DNA of 33,130 nucleotides from Paraburkholderia bannensis NBRC 103871 (GTDB lineage: Bacteria > Pseudomonadota > Gammaproteobacteria > Burkholderiales > Burkholderiaceae). A program made the translations under genes and the position numbers. Under the pieces are notes generated by a model. That model made no database searches, had not been told where the DNA came from, and was given only the letters and a program-made list of their open reading frames with translations. This document shows, in pieces, positions 15,331 through 23,405 of the stretch (positions are counted from its first letter, which is position 1; each line of letters begins with the position of its first letter). Location: the NCBI RefSeq assembly GCF_000685015.1, contig NZ_BAYA01000056.1, positions 1 through 33,130 of the forward strand, read 5' to 3'.

Positions 15331-15357
15331 CGGGCTCGCCTTCTGGCGGGCCCGTTT
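15331..15357 (+). terminator. Probable terminator after tkt
   Basis: A 10-bp GC-rich stem with one G-T wobble (15331-15340 with 15345-15354) and a TTCT loop is followed by only three T residues. The strong stem favours termination, but the short T-tract may allow read-through into gap. Confidence 0.55.
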
Positions 15358-15458
15358 GCCGTCTGCGCCCCGCTTGTGAGGCTTTAAGCCGCCATAAGCG
15401 GCCGGGCAGGGCGCCGCACGGTGCAGTACCAGAATTTTTTACCATCAGGAGATAAACC

Positions 15459-16469
15459 ATGACGATTCGCGTCGCAATCAACGGCTACGGCCGCATCGGC
15501 CGCAACACGCTTCGCGCGTTCTACGAGAACGGCAAGAAGCACGACATCCAGATCGTCGCAATCAACGACCTGGGTGACGCGAAGACCAACGCGCATCTGA
15601 CGCAATACGACACGGCACACGGCAAGTTCCCGGGCGAAGTCTCGGTGGACGGCGACTACCTCGTCGTCAACGGCGACCGTATCCGCGTGCTGGCCAACCG
15701 CAACCCGGCAGAACTGCCGTGGGGCGAGCTGGGCGTCGACATCGTGTTCGAATGCACGGGCTTCTTCACGACCAAGGAAAAGGCCAGCGCCCACCTGAAG
15801 GGCGGCGCGAAGAAGGTCATCATCTCGGCGCCGGGCGGCAAGGACGTCGACGCGACGATCGTCTACGGCGTGAACCACAACGTGCTGAAGGCGACGGACA
15901 CGGTCATCTCGAATGCATCGTGCACGACCAACTGCCTGGCACCGCTCGTCAAGCCGCTGAACGACAAGATCGGCCTGGAAACGGGTCTGATGACCACGAT
16001 CCACGCTTACACGAACGACCAGGTTCTGACGGACGTGTATCACGAAGACCTGCGCCGCGCGCGCTCGGCCACGCACAGCCAGATCCCGGCGAAGACGGGT
16101 GCTGCATCGGCTGTCGGCCTCGTGCTGCCGGAACTGAACGGCAAGCTGGACGGTTACGCGATCCGCGTCCCGACCATCAACGTGTCGATCGTCGACCTGT
16201 CGTTCATCGCCAAGCGCGACACGACGGTCGAAGAAGTCAACGCGATCATGAAGGAAGCCTCGGAAGGCGCGCTCAAGGGCATCCTGGGCTACAACACCGC
16301 ACCGCTGGTGTCGATCGACTTCAACCACAACCCGGCATCGTCGACGTTCGACGCGACGCTCACGAAGGTCTCGGGCCGTCTCGTGAAGGTGTCGAGCTGG
16401 TACGACAACGAGTGGGGCTTCTCGAACCGCATGCTGGACACGGCAGTCGCACTCGCCAACGCGAAGTAA
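15459..16469 (+). CDS. gap: Glyceraldehyde-3-phosphate dehydrogenase, type I
   Basis: The product has 336 residues, standard length. It oxidises glyceraldehyde-3-phosphate to 1,3-bisphosphoglycerate with NAD. The N-terminal Rossmann motif INGYGRIGRN is intact, and the Asp in AINDLGD fits NAD preference. The catalytic Cys155 lies in SNASCTTNCLAP, and the C-terminus has WYDNEWGFSNRMLD. The ATG at 15459 has AGGAG 7 to 12 nt upstream, one of the best ribosome sites in the window, and codon use is strongly biased, which fits high expression. The gene ends at a strong symmetric terminator. Confidence 0.98.
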   Translation: MTIRVAINGYGRIGRNTLRAFYENGKKHDIQIVAINDLGDAKTNAHLTQYDTAHGKFPGEVSVDGDYLVVNGDRIRVLANRNPAELPWGELGVDIVFECTGFFTTKEKASAHLKGGAKKVIISAPGGKDVDATIVYGVNHNVLKATDTVISNASCTTNCLAPLVKPLNDKIGLETGLMTTIHAYTNDQVLTDVYHEDLRRARSATHSQIPAKTGAASAVGLVLPELNGKLDGYAIRVPTINVSIVDLSFIAKRDTTVEEVNAIMKEASEGALKGILGYNTAPLVSIDFNHNPASSTFDATLTKVSGRLVKVSSWYDNEWGFSNRMLDTAVALANAK

Positions 16470-16492
16470 GCGCGTAGCCGGTCTGAAGAACG

Positions 16493-16520
16493 AAAAAACC
16501 GCCCCTCGGGGCGGTTTTTT
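16493..16520. terminator. Bidirectional terminator between gap and fur
   Basis: A6, CCGCCC, loop CTCG (or a 7-bp stem with loop TC), GGGCGG and T6 form a symmetric hairpin (16499-16504 with 16509-16514) flanked by six A and six T. It therefore works in both directions and ends both convergent genes. Confidence 0.92.
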
Positions 16521-16601
16521 CTTGTGGGGATTTTACTTTCAGCGGCTTTCCGGCGCGCAGTGCTTGAAATGCGCCGTAACCGCTGATTTATAGTGCGTGC
16601 T

Positions 16602-17030
16602 TCAGTGCTTGCGGTGCGGGCAGTTATCCTTCGTGCATGCGCCGTACAGCGCGAGTGCGTGCTCCTGAAGCTTGAAGCCGCGCTCGTTGGCGATCATCTG
16701 CTGGCGCTTTTCGATTTCGGGGTCGAAGAATTCCTCGACCAGGCCGCAATCGAGGCACACCAGGTGATCGTGGTGGCTGCCTTCGTTGAGTTCGAAGACG
16801 GCCTTGCCCGATTCGAAGTTGCTGCGGGTGAGCAGGCCCGCCTGCTCGAACTGCGTGAGAACCCGGTAAACCGTGGCGAGGCCGATGTCCAGCTCCTCGT
16901 TCAGCAGGTTGCGATACACGTCTTCGGCGGTGAGGTGTCGCACGGGGCTATGCTGAAAAATCTCCAGGATCTTGAGGCGCGGAAGAGTCGCCTTGAGGCC
17001 GATGTTCTTGAGATCGGTTGGATTGGTCAT
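16602..17030 (-). CDS. fur: Ferric uptake regulator Fur
   Basis: The product has 142 residues. Fur represses iron-uptake genes when bound to Fe(II). The N-terminal winged helix includes KNIGLKATLPRLKILEIF and DIGLATVYRVLTQFEQAGLL. The metal region has HHDH at 86-89, the CxxC pair Cys92/Cys95 (CLDCG) and the second pair Cys132/Cys137 (CTKDNC), so both structural-zinc pairs are complete. It is divergent from the bamE/omlA gene, an arrangement known in beta- and gamma-proteobacteria. I found no convincing Fur box in 17031-17184, so autoregulation cannot be claimed. Confidence 0.97.
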   Translation of the reverse strand: MTNPTDLKNIGLKATLPRLKILEIFQHSPVRHLTAEDVYRNLLNEELDIGLATVYRVLTQFEQAGLLTRSNFESGKAVFELNEGSHHDHLVCLDCGLVEEFFDPEIEKRQQMIANERGFKLQEHALALYGACTKDNCPHRKH

Positions 17031-17048
17031 GACGATAAGTCCCTGGAG

Positions 17049-17054
17049 TACAAT
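17049..17054 (+). promoter_or_regulatory. Possible -10 box for the bamE/omlA gene
   Basis: TACAAT in the fur-bamE intergenic region is a five-of-six match to the -10 consensus. The nearest TTG-type -35 has a 20-nt spacer, which is too long, so support is weak. Confidence 0.25.
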
Positions 17055-17184
17055 GCTGGGTTCTTATGTTAATGCGTTTTTGCCGTTACGGGCATCTTCG
17101 GCAGAACTTCGAACGAACTTCTACAGAACACGCGCGGCTTAGCGAAAAGCCCGCACGGTGAGGGAAATGATTCCAGAATTCACT

Positions 17185-18075
17185 ATGATCGGCCGACGCA
17201 TGAATGGCGGCCGCCTGGCGTGCACCCTGCTGGCTGCGGCCGCGTTCGCGGCGCTCGCCGGTTGTTCCACTTATGACAGCCTGACGCAGCGCGTCGCCCA
17301 GAGCATCACGCCGTACCGCATTACGATCGTTCAGGGTAACTTCGTTTCGGCGGAAGCCGCGGCGCAGATGAAGGTCGGCATGTCGCGCGCGGACGTCAAG
17401 CAACTGCTCGGCACGCCGCTCCTGACGGACATGTTCCACGCCAACCGCTGGGACTACGTCTTCTACTTCAAGCGCGGCTCGACCGCCGTGGTGCAGCAGC
17501 GCGACTTCGTCGTGCTGTTCGACGGCGATCGCGTGTCGAGCTGGTCGGGCGGCGAAGATCTGCCGTCCAACCTCGAACTGCTCGCCGAAATCGACGGCGA
17601 CAAGCAGGGCAAGAAGTACAAGGCGGCCGTTGCGGCTGCGGGCGCGTCCGGTGCTTCGGCGGCCCAGGCTGCGAACCCGGCTGGCCCGAGCGTCCCGGAT
17701 ACGGCGCGCACGCCCACCTCGGAACTCGGCACCGCGACCTCGCAACTGCCGCAGGATCCGAACGCGCAGGCCGCCGCAGCGGCGAATCGCGCCACGGATG
17801 CCGTGCAGACGCCGTCGGGCTTGACGCCGTCGGTGCGCGCCGGTACGCCCACCTCGTCGGCGCTGCCGCCGAACGTGGGCACGATGCCTGCCCAGGTTCA
17901 GTTGCACCGTGCGCCGCCGCCGCAGATCCAGGGCGTGCCGCAGTCGAACCCGGTCGGCCCGACCGCGGGCGCGCAGGGCACCGGCGACTCCAACGCCGCC
18001 GTGCTGCCGCCGTCGCGCAACTCGCCGCTCACCGCGCCGCCGCAGGTGCCGGCTTCGGGCGCCACGGGCAATTAA
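17185..18075 (+). CDS. bamE: Outer membrane assembly lipoprotein BamE (SmpA/OmlA) with long C-terminal tail
   Basis: From 17185 the protein has 296 residues. A lipoprotein signal ends in the lipobox LAGC (Cys27). The BamE domain follows: ITIVQGNFVSAEAAAQMKVGMSRADVKQLLGTPLLTDMF in short blocks, then NRWDYVFYFKRG. BamE supports the BAM complex that inserts beta-barrels, including TAA anchors, into the outer membrane. E. coli BamE is about 113 residues; here about 150 further residues are low-complexity Ala/Pro/Thr/Gln/Ser. The start is uncertain: GTG 17158 and ATGs at 17167, 17185 and 17200 share the frame, and none has an ideal ribosome site. 17185 gives the most normal signal peptide. dapB follows after 248 bp. 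Confidence 0.9.
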   Translation: MIGRRMNGGRLACTLLAAAAFAALAGCSTYDSLTQRVAQSITPYRITIVQGNFVSAEAAAQMKVGMSRADVKQLLGTPLLTDMFHANRWDYVFYFKRGSTAVVQQRDFVVLFDGDRVSSWSGGEDLPSNLELLAEIDGDKQGKKYKAAVAAAGASGASAAQAANPAGPSVPDTARTPTSELGTATSQLPQDPNAQAAAAANRATDAVQTPSGLTPSVRAGTPTSSALPPNVGTMPAQVQLHRAPPPQIQGVPQSNPVGPTAGAQGTGDSNAAVLPPSRNSPLTAPPQVPASGATGN

Positions 18076-18177
18076 GATCGCAGCGACCGGTTCCGGAAGA
18101 AGCGCCAGCGTGGGCTTCGTCCGGGGCGGCGTCGATCGTTCCATCAAGGGCCGGGCGCGTTGCGCCGGGTCTTGCGT

Positions 18178-18196
18178 CGGCGGCTTCGGGCCGCCG
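18178..18196 (+). other. GC-rich hairpin after bamE
   Basis: A 7-bp stem CGGCGGC with GCCGCCG and a TTCGG loop lies about 100 bp after the bamE stop, followed by CGTTCGTTTGT. It could be a weak terminator. A second inverted repeat (GTCCGTC at 18252-18258 with GACGGAC at 18271-18277) lies closer to dapB. Confidence 0.35.
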
Positions 18197-18323
18197 CGTT
18201 CGTTTGTATCGTCTACTAGCGTCTATCCTTGGCAGGATCTATCCCGAAAATGTCCGTCTGACTTTTGTCTGACGGACGTGCATCGTGCGCAGGGCTGCCG
18301 GTCTCACCTTTGCAGGAACAGTC

Positions 18324-19121
18324 ATGAAAATCGCAATCGCCGGAGCATCGGGCCGCATGGGCCGCATGCTGATCGAAGCCGTTCTGAATACGCCTGACGT
18401 CACGCTGTCGGGCGCGCTCGTGCGCAAGGGTTCGGCCGCCATCGGCCAGGACGCGGGCGCCTTTCTCGGCAAGGACACGGGGGTGCGCGTTACCGACGAT
18501 ATCGAGCAGGTCTTCGCGCAAAGCGACTGCCTGATCGACTTCACGCGCCCCGAAGGCACCCTCGCGCACCTCGAAGCCGCCCAGCGCCACGGTGTGAAAA
18601 TGGTGATCGGCACGACCGGTTTCGACGCGCAGCAAAAGGCGCAGCTCGGCGCTGCCGCGCAAAAGGTGGGCATCGTGTTTGCGGCCAACATGAGCGTGGG
18701 CGTGAACGTCACGCTTAAGCTGCTGGAGTACGCGGCGCAGTTTTTCGACAAGGGCTATGACATCGAGATCATCGAAGCGCACCATCGCCACAAGGTCGAC
18801 GCGCCCTCGGGCACGGCGCTGGCGATGGGCGAAGCCGTCGCGAAGGCGCTCGGCCGTGATCTCGACGAGTGCGCCGTCTATGGCCGCGAAGGCGTGACCG
18901 GCGAGCGTGATCCGTCGACGATCGGCTTTTCGGCGATTCGTGGCGGCGATATCGTGGGCGACCACACGGTGCTGTTCGCGGGGATCGGCGAGCGTATCGA
19001 GATCACTCACAAGTCGTCGAGCCGCCTGTCGTACGCGCAGGGCAGCGTGCGTGCGGCGCTGTTCCTGCAGGACAAGGCGAGCGGCCTGTACGATATGCAG
19101 GACGTGCTCGGCCTGCGTTAA
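18324..19121 (+). CDS. dapB: 4-hydroxy-tetrahydrodipicolinate reductase
   Basis: The product has 265 residues, the family length. It reduces hydroxy-tetrahydrodipicolinate with NAD(P)H on the way to diaminopimelate and lysine. The N-terminus carries the nucleotide-binding AIAGASGRMGRML, then DFTRPEGT, GTTGFD, ANMSVGVNV, and the catalytic/substrate motif EAHHRHKVDAPSGTA. The ATG at 18324 has AGGAA 6-10 nt before it. It is placed between bamE and exbB, and its product feeds peptidoglycan, to which the OmpA-like protein at 2753 would bind. Confidence 0.97.
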   Translation: MKIAIAGASGRMGRMLIEAVLNTPDVTLSGALVRKGSAAIGQDAGAFLGKDTGVRVTDDIEQVFAQSDCLIDFTRPEGTLAHLEAAQRHGVKMVIGTTGFDAQQKAQLGAAAQKVGIVFAANMSVGVNVTLKLLEYAAQFFDKGYDIEIIEAHHRHKVDAPSGTALAMGEAVAKALGRDLDECAVYGREGVTGERDPSTIGFSAIRGGDIVGDHTVLFAGIGERIEITHKSSSRLSYAQGSVRAALFLQDKASGLYDMQDVLGLR

Positions 19122-19204
19122 GCGGCTGGGTGACGCCTGGGCCCGGCAAGCGCGCCGGGCCGGCCACGCGGCGTGCGCGCCGCGACATCATCACGCGAGG
19201 TTCG

Positions 19205-19957
19205 ATGGCAGCGAGTAACGGAGTCATCCACTATCTGCAGACGAGCGACGCCGTCACGCACGCGGTTGCGTGGGTGCTGCTGGCGATGTCGGTCGCGAGC
19301 TGGTGCTTTCTGATCGTGAAGAGCTGGGTGCTCGTGCGCGCGAAGCGCCAGGGGCCGCGCGCCGTCACGCAGTTCTGGCAGGCGGCAACGCTTGCGGACG
19401 GCGTGAGTGCGATGCGCGCGCTCGACCGCGAGCGCGTGTTCCTGCCGCTTGCGCAGGCCGCCCTGGCGGTCATCGAAACCGATACGGCGGGCGCGCTGCT
19501 CGCGCGTGTCGATCGTGGCGAGCGCGTGCTGCGCGCCTTGCGTGGCGCGCTCCAGGCGTCGCAGCGGCGGCTCGAATTCGGCCAGGTGCTGCTGGCTTCC
19601 GTGGGCAGCACGGCGCCGTTCGTCGGGCTGCTCGGCACGGTGTGGGGCATCTATCACGCGCTCGGCAGCATCGCCGCGAGCGGCCAGGCGATGATCGAGA
19701 ACGTCGCCGGGCCGGTGGGCGAGGCGCTCATCATGACGGCCTTTGGCCTTGTCGTTGCGATTCCTGCGGTGCTGGCTTACAACATTCTCGGTCGTCTTGC
19801 GCGCCAGATCGGCGACGATCTCGACGGCTTCGCGCACGACCTGCACGCCTGGGCGAGCGCCCCCGAAGAGGCTGCGGCCCGTCGGGATGGCGCCGCGCCG
19901 CGTGAGCTCCAGCAGCCTGCGCGCAGCGAAGGCGTGACGCGCGCCGGCGCGCTCTGA
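19205..19957 (+). CDS. exbB: ExbB / MotA-TolQ-ExbB proton channel family protein
   Basis: The product has 250 residues. Three membrane segments are visible: near 18-40 (AVTHAVAWVLLAMSVASWCF), near 135-155 and near 170-195. The family signature GSTAPFVGLLGTVWGIYHAL leads into the second, and GEALIMTAFGLVVAIPAVLAYN forms the third. With ExbD it forms the inner-membrane proton-driven motor for TonB- or Tol-type energy transfer. GAGG lies just before the ATG at 19205. It is 83 bp after dapB and 20 bp before exbD. No tonB is in the window. The last 40 residues are an Ala/Arg-rich cytoplasmic tail. Confidence 0.92.
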   Translation: MAASNGVIHYLQTSDAVTHAVAWVLLAMSVASWCFLIVKSWVLVRAKRQGPRAVTQFWQAATLADGVSAMRALDRERVFLPLAQAALAVIETDTAGALLARVDRGERVLRALRGALQASQRRLEFGQVLLASVGSTAPFVGLLGTVWGIYHALGSIAASGQAMIENVAGPVGEALIMTAFGLVVAIPAVLAYNILGRLARQIGDDLDGFAHDLHAWASAPEEAAARRDGAAPRELQQPARSEGVTRAGAL

Positions 19958-19977
19958 GCGGCAGGGAGGCCCAGGCG

Positions 19978-20448
19978 ATGGCATTCGGCGGACTCGAAAA
20001 GAAGCGCGATTCGGCACCGATGGCCGAAATCAACATGACGCCGCTCATCGACGTCATGCTCGTGCTGCTCGTCATCTTCATCATCACCGCGCCGCTGTTC
20101 ACGCACGCAATCCGGCTCGACCTGCCGAAAGTCGCCGCCGAGCCCGTGCAGCAGACGCCGCAGACCGTCACGCTATCGATCGACGCTGCGGGCAAGGTGT
20201 TCTGGAACGCCCAGCCGGTCACGCTGGACGAACTGCGCAAGCGCTTTGCCGACGCGGGCAAGCAGCCCGAAGCGCAGCAGCCCGAACTGCAACTGCGCGC
20301 CGCACGCGAGACGCGCTACGACGTGATTGCCCAGGTGATGGGCGCCGCACAGCAGGCTGGGCTTGCGCGCCTGGGCTTCGTGACCGATCCGCCGACTGCC
20401 ACACCCGTCACACCAGCCACACCCGCCGCACCAGCCACGCAACACTAA
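19978..20448 (+). CDS. exbD: ExbD / TolR family biopolymer transport protein
   Basis: The product has 156 residues. A short cytoplasmic N-terminus (MAFGGLEKKRDSAPMAEINM) is followed by one membrane helix carrying the essential Asp (TPLIDVMLVLLVIFIITAPL). The periplasmic domain starts LDLPKV and includes VTLSIDAAGKVFWN. It partners ExbB in converting proton flow into force. The C-terminus ends with a Thr-Pro-Ala repeat (TPVTPATPAAPATQH), which is unusual and probably disordered. GGAGG precedes the ATG at 19978. The 20-bp gap to exbB indicates an operon. Confidence 0.93.
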   Translation: MAFGGLEKKRDSAPMAEINMTPLIDVMLVLLVIFIITAPLFTHAIRLDLPKVAAEPVQQTPQTVTLSIDAAGKVFWNAQPVTLDELRKRFADAGKQPEAQQPELQLRAARETRYDVIAQVMGAAQQAGLARLGFVTDPPTATPVTPATPAAPATQH

Positions 20449-20524
20449 GCCCCGGATTCGCCCTCAAGCGCGGCCCCAATCCCGCCATTCGAAAAGCGAG
20501 CGGAAAGCGTGGCCAACTCAACGG

Positions 20525-20530
20525 TATAAT
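20525..20530 (+). promoter_or_regulatory. -10 box of a leuS promoter
   Basis: A perfect TATAAT occurs 77 bp after exbD and about 167 bp before the leuS ATG. The -35 position reads GGAAAG, a poor match. If used, the leader would be about 160 nt and includes the 11-bp tandem repeat. Confidence 0.5.
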
Positions 20531-20575
20531 CAGCGTTTCCCTGTAAAAACGGGGCCCTGCCCGCGTCGCGCGGAG

Positions 20576-20597
20576 GATCTTCTGAAGATCTTCTGAA
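20576..20597 (+). repeat. 11-bp perfect tandem repeat in the leuS leader
   Basis: GATCTTCTGAA occurs twice back to back (20576-20586 and 20587-20597). The first copy plus the next bases also forms a 7-bp inverted repeat with a 1-nt centre (20576-20590). It could be an operator or an RNA element in the leuS leader. Confidence 0.7.
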
Positions 20598-20696
20598 AAT
20601 CGCGCCGGCCGGCCCGGTGCGCCAGACGCCACGAGGCGACGCCCGCATGCCGCCGCAGGCCCGTTTGAGCCGAATCTGCGTTTTCCCATCCACACC

Positions 20697-23291
20697 ATGC
20701 TCGAAAAATACGTTCCCTCCGACGTCGAATCCGCCGCGCAAGGCGAATGGCGTGCCAGCGACGCTTACCGGACGGCCGAAAAGGCCGACAAGCCCAAGTT
20801 CTATTGCGTCTCGATGCTGCCGTATCCGTCGGGCAAGCTGCACATGGGTCACGTGCGGAACTACACGATCAATGACGTGATGTACCGCTATCTGCGCATG
20901 AACGGCTACAACACGCTCATGCCGATGGGCTGGGACGCGTTCGGCATGCCGGCCGAAAACGCGGCGATGGCCAACAACGTGCCGCCGGCCAAGTGGACGT
21001 ACGACAACATCGAGTACATGAAGGGCCAGATGCAGTCGATGGGTCTCGCGATCGACTGGTCGCGCGAAATCGCCACCTGCAAGCCCGACTACTACAAGTG
21101 GAACCAGTGGTTCTTCCTGAAGATGCTCGAAAAGGGCATCGCCTACAAGAAGACCGGCACGGTGAACTGGGATCCGGTCGACCAGACCGTGCTCGCCAAC
21201 GAGCAGGTGATCGACGGCCGCGGCTGGCGCTCGGGCGCGCTCGTGGAAAAGCGCGAAATCCCGATGTACTACCTGCGCATCACCCAGTACGCCGATGAAC
21301 TGCTGAACGACCTCGACGGCCTCGGCTGGCCCGAGCGCGTCAAGATCATGCAGCAGAACTGGATCGGCAAGAGCTTCGGCGTGAACTTCGGCTTCCCGTA
21401 CGAACTGGATGGCGAGAAGAAGCTGCTGCGCGTGTTCACCACGCGCGCCGACACGATCATGGGCGTGACCTTCTGCGCGATCGCGGCCGAGCACCCGCTC
21501 GCCACGCGTCTGGCGCAGGACAAGCCGGAACTGCTGCCGTTCATCGACGAATGCAAGCGCGGCGGCGTGGCGGAAGCCGACGTCGCGACGATGGAAAAGA
21601 AGGGCGTCCCCACGGGCTTCACCGTCACGCACCCGGTCACGGGCGAGCAGGTGCCGGTGTGGATCGGCAACTACGTGCTGATGAGCTATGGCGAAGGCGC
21701 CGTGATGGGCGTGCCGGGCCATGACGAGCGCGACTTCGCGTTTGCGAAGAAGTACGACCTGCCGATCAAGCAGGTGATCGCCGTGGAAGGCGAAACGTAC
21801 TCGCTCGACGGCTGGCAGGAGTGGTACGGCGACAAGGAACGCGCCGTCACCGTCAACAGCGGCAAGTACGACGGCCTGAGCTACACGGCGGCGGTCGACG
21901 CCGTCGCGGCTGACCTGAAGGCGCAAGGCTACGGCGACAAGCAGGTCACGTGGCGTCTGCGCGACTGGGGCATTTCGCGCCAGCGCTACTGGGGCACGCC
22001 GATCCCGATCATCCACTGCCCGAGCTGCGGCGACGTGCCGGTGCCGGAACAGGATCTGCCGGTCGTGCTGCCGGAAGACCTCGTGCCGGACGGCACGGGC
22101 AACCCGCTCGCAAAGTCCGAAGCGTTCCTGAACTGCAAGTGCCCGACCTGCGGCGCCGACGCGAAGCGCGAAACCGACACGATGGACACGTTCGTGGATT
22201 CGTCGTGGTACTTCTACCGCTACGCCGCGCCGGACGCGGTCAACATGGTCGACGAGCGCACCGACTACTGGATGCCGATGGATCAGTACATCGGCGGCAT
22301 CGAGCACGCGATTCTTCACCTGCTGTACTCGCGTTTCTGGGCGAAGGTCTCGCGCGACCTGGGTCTCGTGAAGTTCGGCGAACCGGCGAAGAACCTGCTC
22401 ACGCAGGGCATGGTGCTCAACGAAACCTTCTATCGTGAAGATCCGTCGGGCAAGAAGAGCTGGTTCAACCCGGCCGACGTGACCGTGACGCACGACGACA
22501 AGGGCCGCCCGGTTGGCGCCACGCTCAACAGCGATGGCCAGCCGGTGGTGCTCGGCGGCGTCGAGAAGATGTCGAAGTCGAAGAACAACGGCGTCGACCC
22601 GCAGGTGCTGATCGACCTGTACGGCGCCGATACTGCGCGTCTGTTCACGATGTTCGCCGCACCGCCCGAGCAGCAGCTCGAATGGTCGGGTGCGGGCGTG
22701 GAGGGCGCGAGCCGCTTCCTGCGCCGCGTCTGGTCGTTCGGCTATGCGAACGCCGAAGCGATCAAGTCGCGTGCATCGTTCGACGCGGCCACGGTCACGG
22801 ACGTCGAAAAGACGCTGCGCCGCGAAGTCTACGGCGTGCTCAAGCAGGCCGACTTCGACTATCAGCGTCTGCAGTACAACACCGTCGTGTCGGCGGCGAT
22901 GAAGATGCTCAACGCCATCGACGGCGCGAAGGAAGCGGGCGCGGGCGTCAAGCGCGAGACTTTCGGCGTGCTGCTGCGCGTGCTGTATCCGGTCGTGCCG
23001 CACCTGACGTTCGAACTGTGGAAGGCGCTCGGTTACGCCGACGAATTCGGCACGCTGCTCGACGCACCGTGGCCGAAGGTCGACGAAAAGGCGCTGGAAC
23101 AGGCTGAGATCGAACTCGTGCTGCAGGTGAACGGCAAGGTGCGTGGCGCCGTGACGGTCGCCAAGGATGCAACGAAGGACGTGATCGAAGCCGCCGCGCT
23201 GGCGCACGAAATGGTCGTCAAGTTCGCGGAAGGCCGCGAGCCGAAGAAGATCATCGTCGTGCCGGGTCGTCTCGTGAACGTCGTGGTCTGA
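20697..23291 (+). CDS. leuS: Leucyl-tRNA synthetase
   Basis: The product has 864 residues (E. coli 860). This class I synthetase charges tRNA-Leu. The HIGH-type motif is in YPSGKLHMGHVRNYT near residue 50. The CP1 editing domain spans about 220-420, with TTRADTIMGVTFCAIA and YGEGAVMGVPGHDERD. The zinc-like CPTCGADA region follows, and KMSKSKNNGVDP near residue 625 is the KMSKS loop. The anticodon-binding and C-terminal regions are complete (LVLQVNGKVRG). It starts the order leuS-lptE-holA, conserved across many proteobacteria. Confidence 0.98.
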   Translation: MLEKYVPSDVESAAQGEWRASDAYRTAEKADKPKFYCVSMLPYPSGKLHMGHVRNYTINDVMYRYLRMNGYNTLMPMGWDAFGMPAENAAMANNVPPAKWTYDNIEYMKGQMQSMGLAIDWSREIATCKPDYYKWNQWFFLKMLEKGIAYKKTGTVNWDPVDQTVLANEQVIDGRGWRSGALVEKREIPMYYLRITQYADELLNDLDGLGWPERVKIMQQNWIGKSFGVNFGFPYELDGEKKLLRVFTTRADTIMGVTFCAIAAEHPLATRLAQDKPELLPFIDECKRGGVAEADVATMEKKGVPTGFTVTHPVTGEQVPVWIGNYVLMSYGEGAVMGVPGHDERDFAFAKKYDLPIKQVIAVEGETYSLDGWQEWYGDKERAVTVNSGKYDGLSYTAAVDAVAADLKAQGYGDKQVTWRLRDWGISRQRYWGTPIPIIHCPSCGDVPVPEQDLPVVLPEDLVPDGTGNPLAKSEAFLNCKCPTCGADAKRETDTMDTFVDSSWYFYRYAAPDAVNMVDERTDYWMPMDQYIGGIEHAILHLLYSRFWAKVSRDLGLVKFGEPAKNLLTQGMVLNETFYREDPSGKKSWFNPADVTVTHDDKGRPVGATLNSDGQPVVLGGVEKMSKSKNNGVDPQVLIDLYGADTARLFTMFAAPPEQQLEWSGAGVEGASRFLRRVWSFGYANAEAIKSRASFDAATVTDVEKTLRREVYGVLKQADFDYQRLQYNTVVSAAMKMLNAIDGAKEAGAGVKRETFGVLLRVLYPVVPHLTFELWKALGYADEFGTLLDAPWPKVDEKALEQAEIELVLQVNGKVRGAVTVAKDATKDVIEAAALAHEMVVKFAEGREPKKIIVVPGRLVNVVV

Positions 23292-23405
23292 TCGGGTTGA
23301 ACTGATCAGGCCGATCAAGCCGATGTGCTGTACTGGCGGCGCGTCGCGATCCACGGGATCGCACTGCGCCGCCGTTCCGAATCTGTCGCGAACCAGGGAG
23401 TCCAT

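Noticed and set aside
17031..17184. Fur box in the fur-bamE intergenic region
   Set aside because: No 19-bp inverted repeat resembling the GATAATGATWATCATTATC consensus could be seen.
20445..23405. 986-codon open frame on the minus strand opposite leuS
   Set aside because: It mirrors a GC-rich coding strand, where third-position bias removes stops from the opposite frame. It is Arg/His/Val-rich without family motifs and leuS is certain.
23325..23405. Longer N-terminus for lptE
   Set aside because: It would place 27 residues before a proper lipoprotein signal; the GTG at 23406 has AGGGAG at good spacing.
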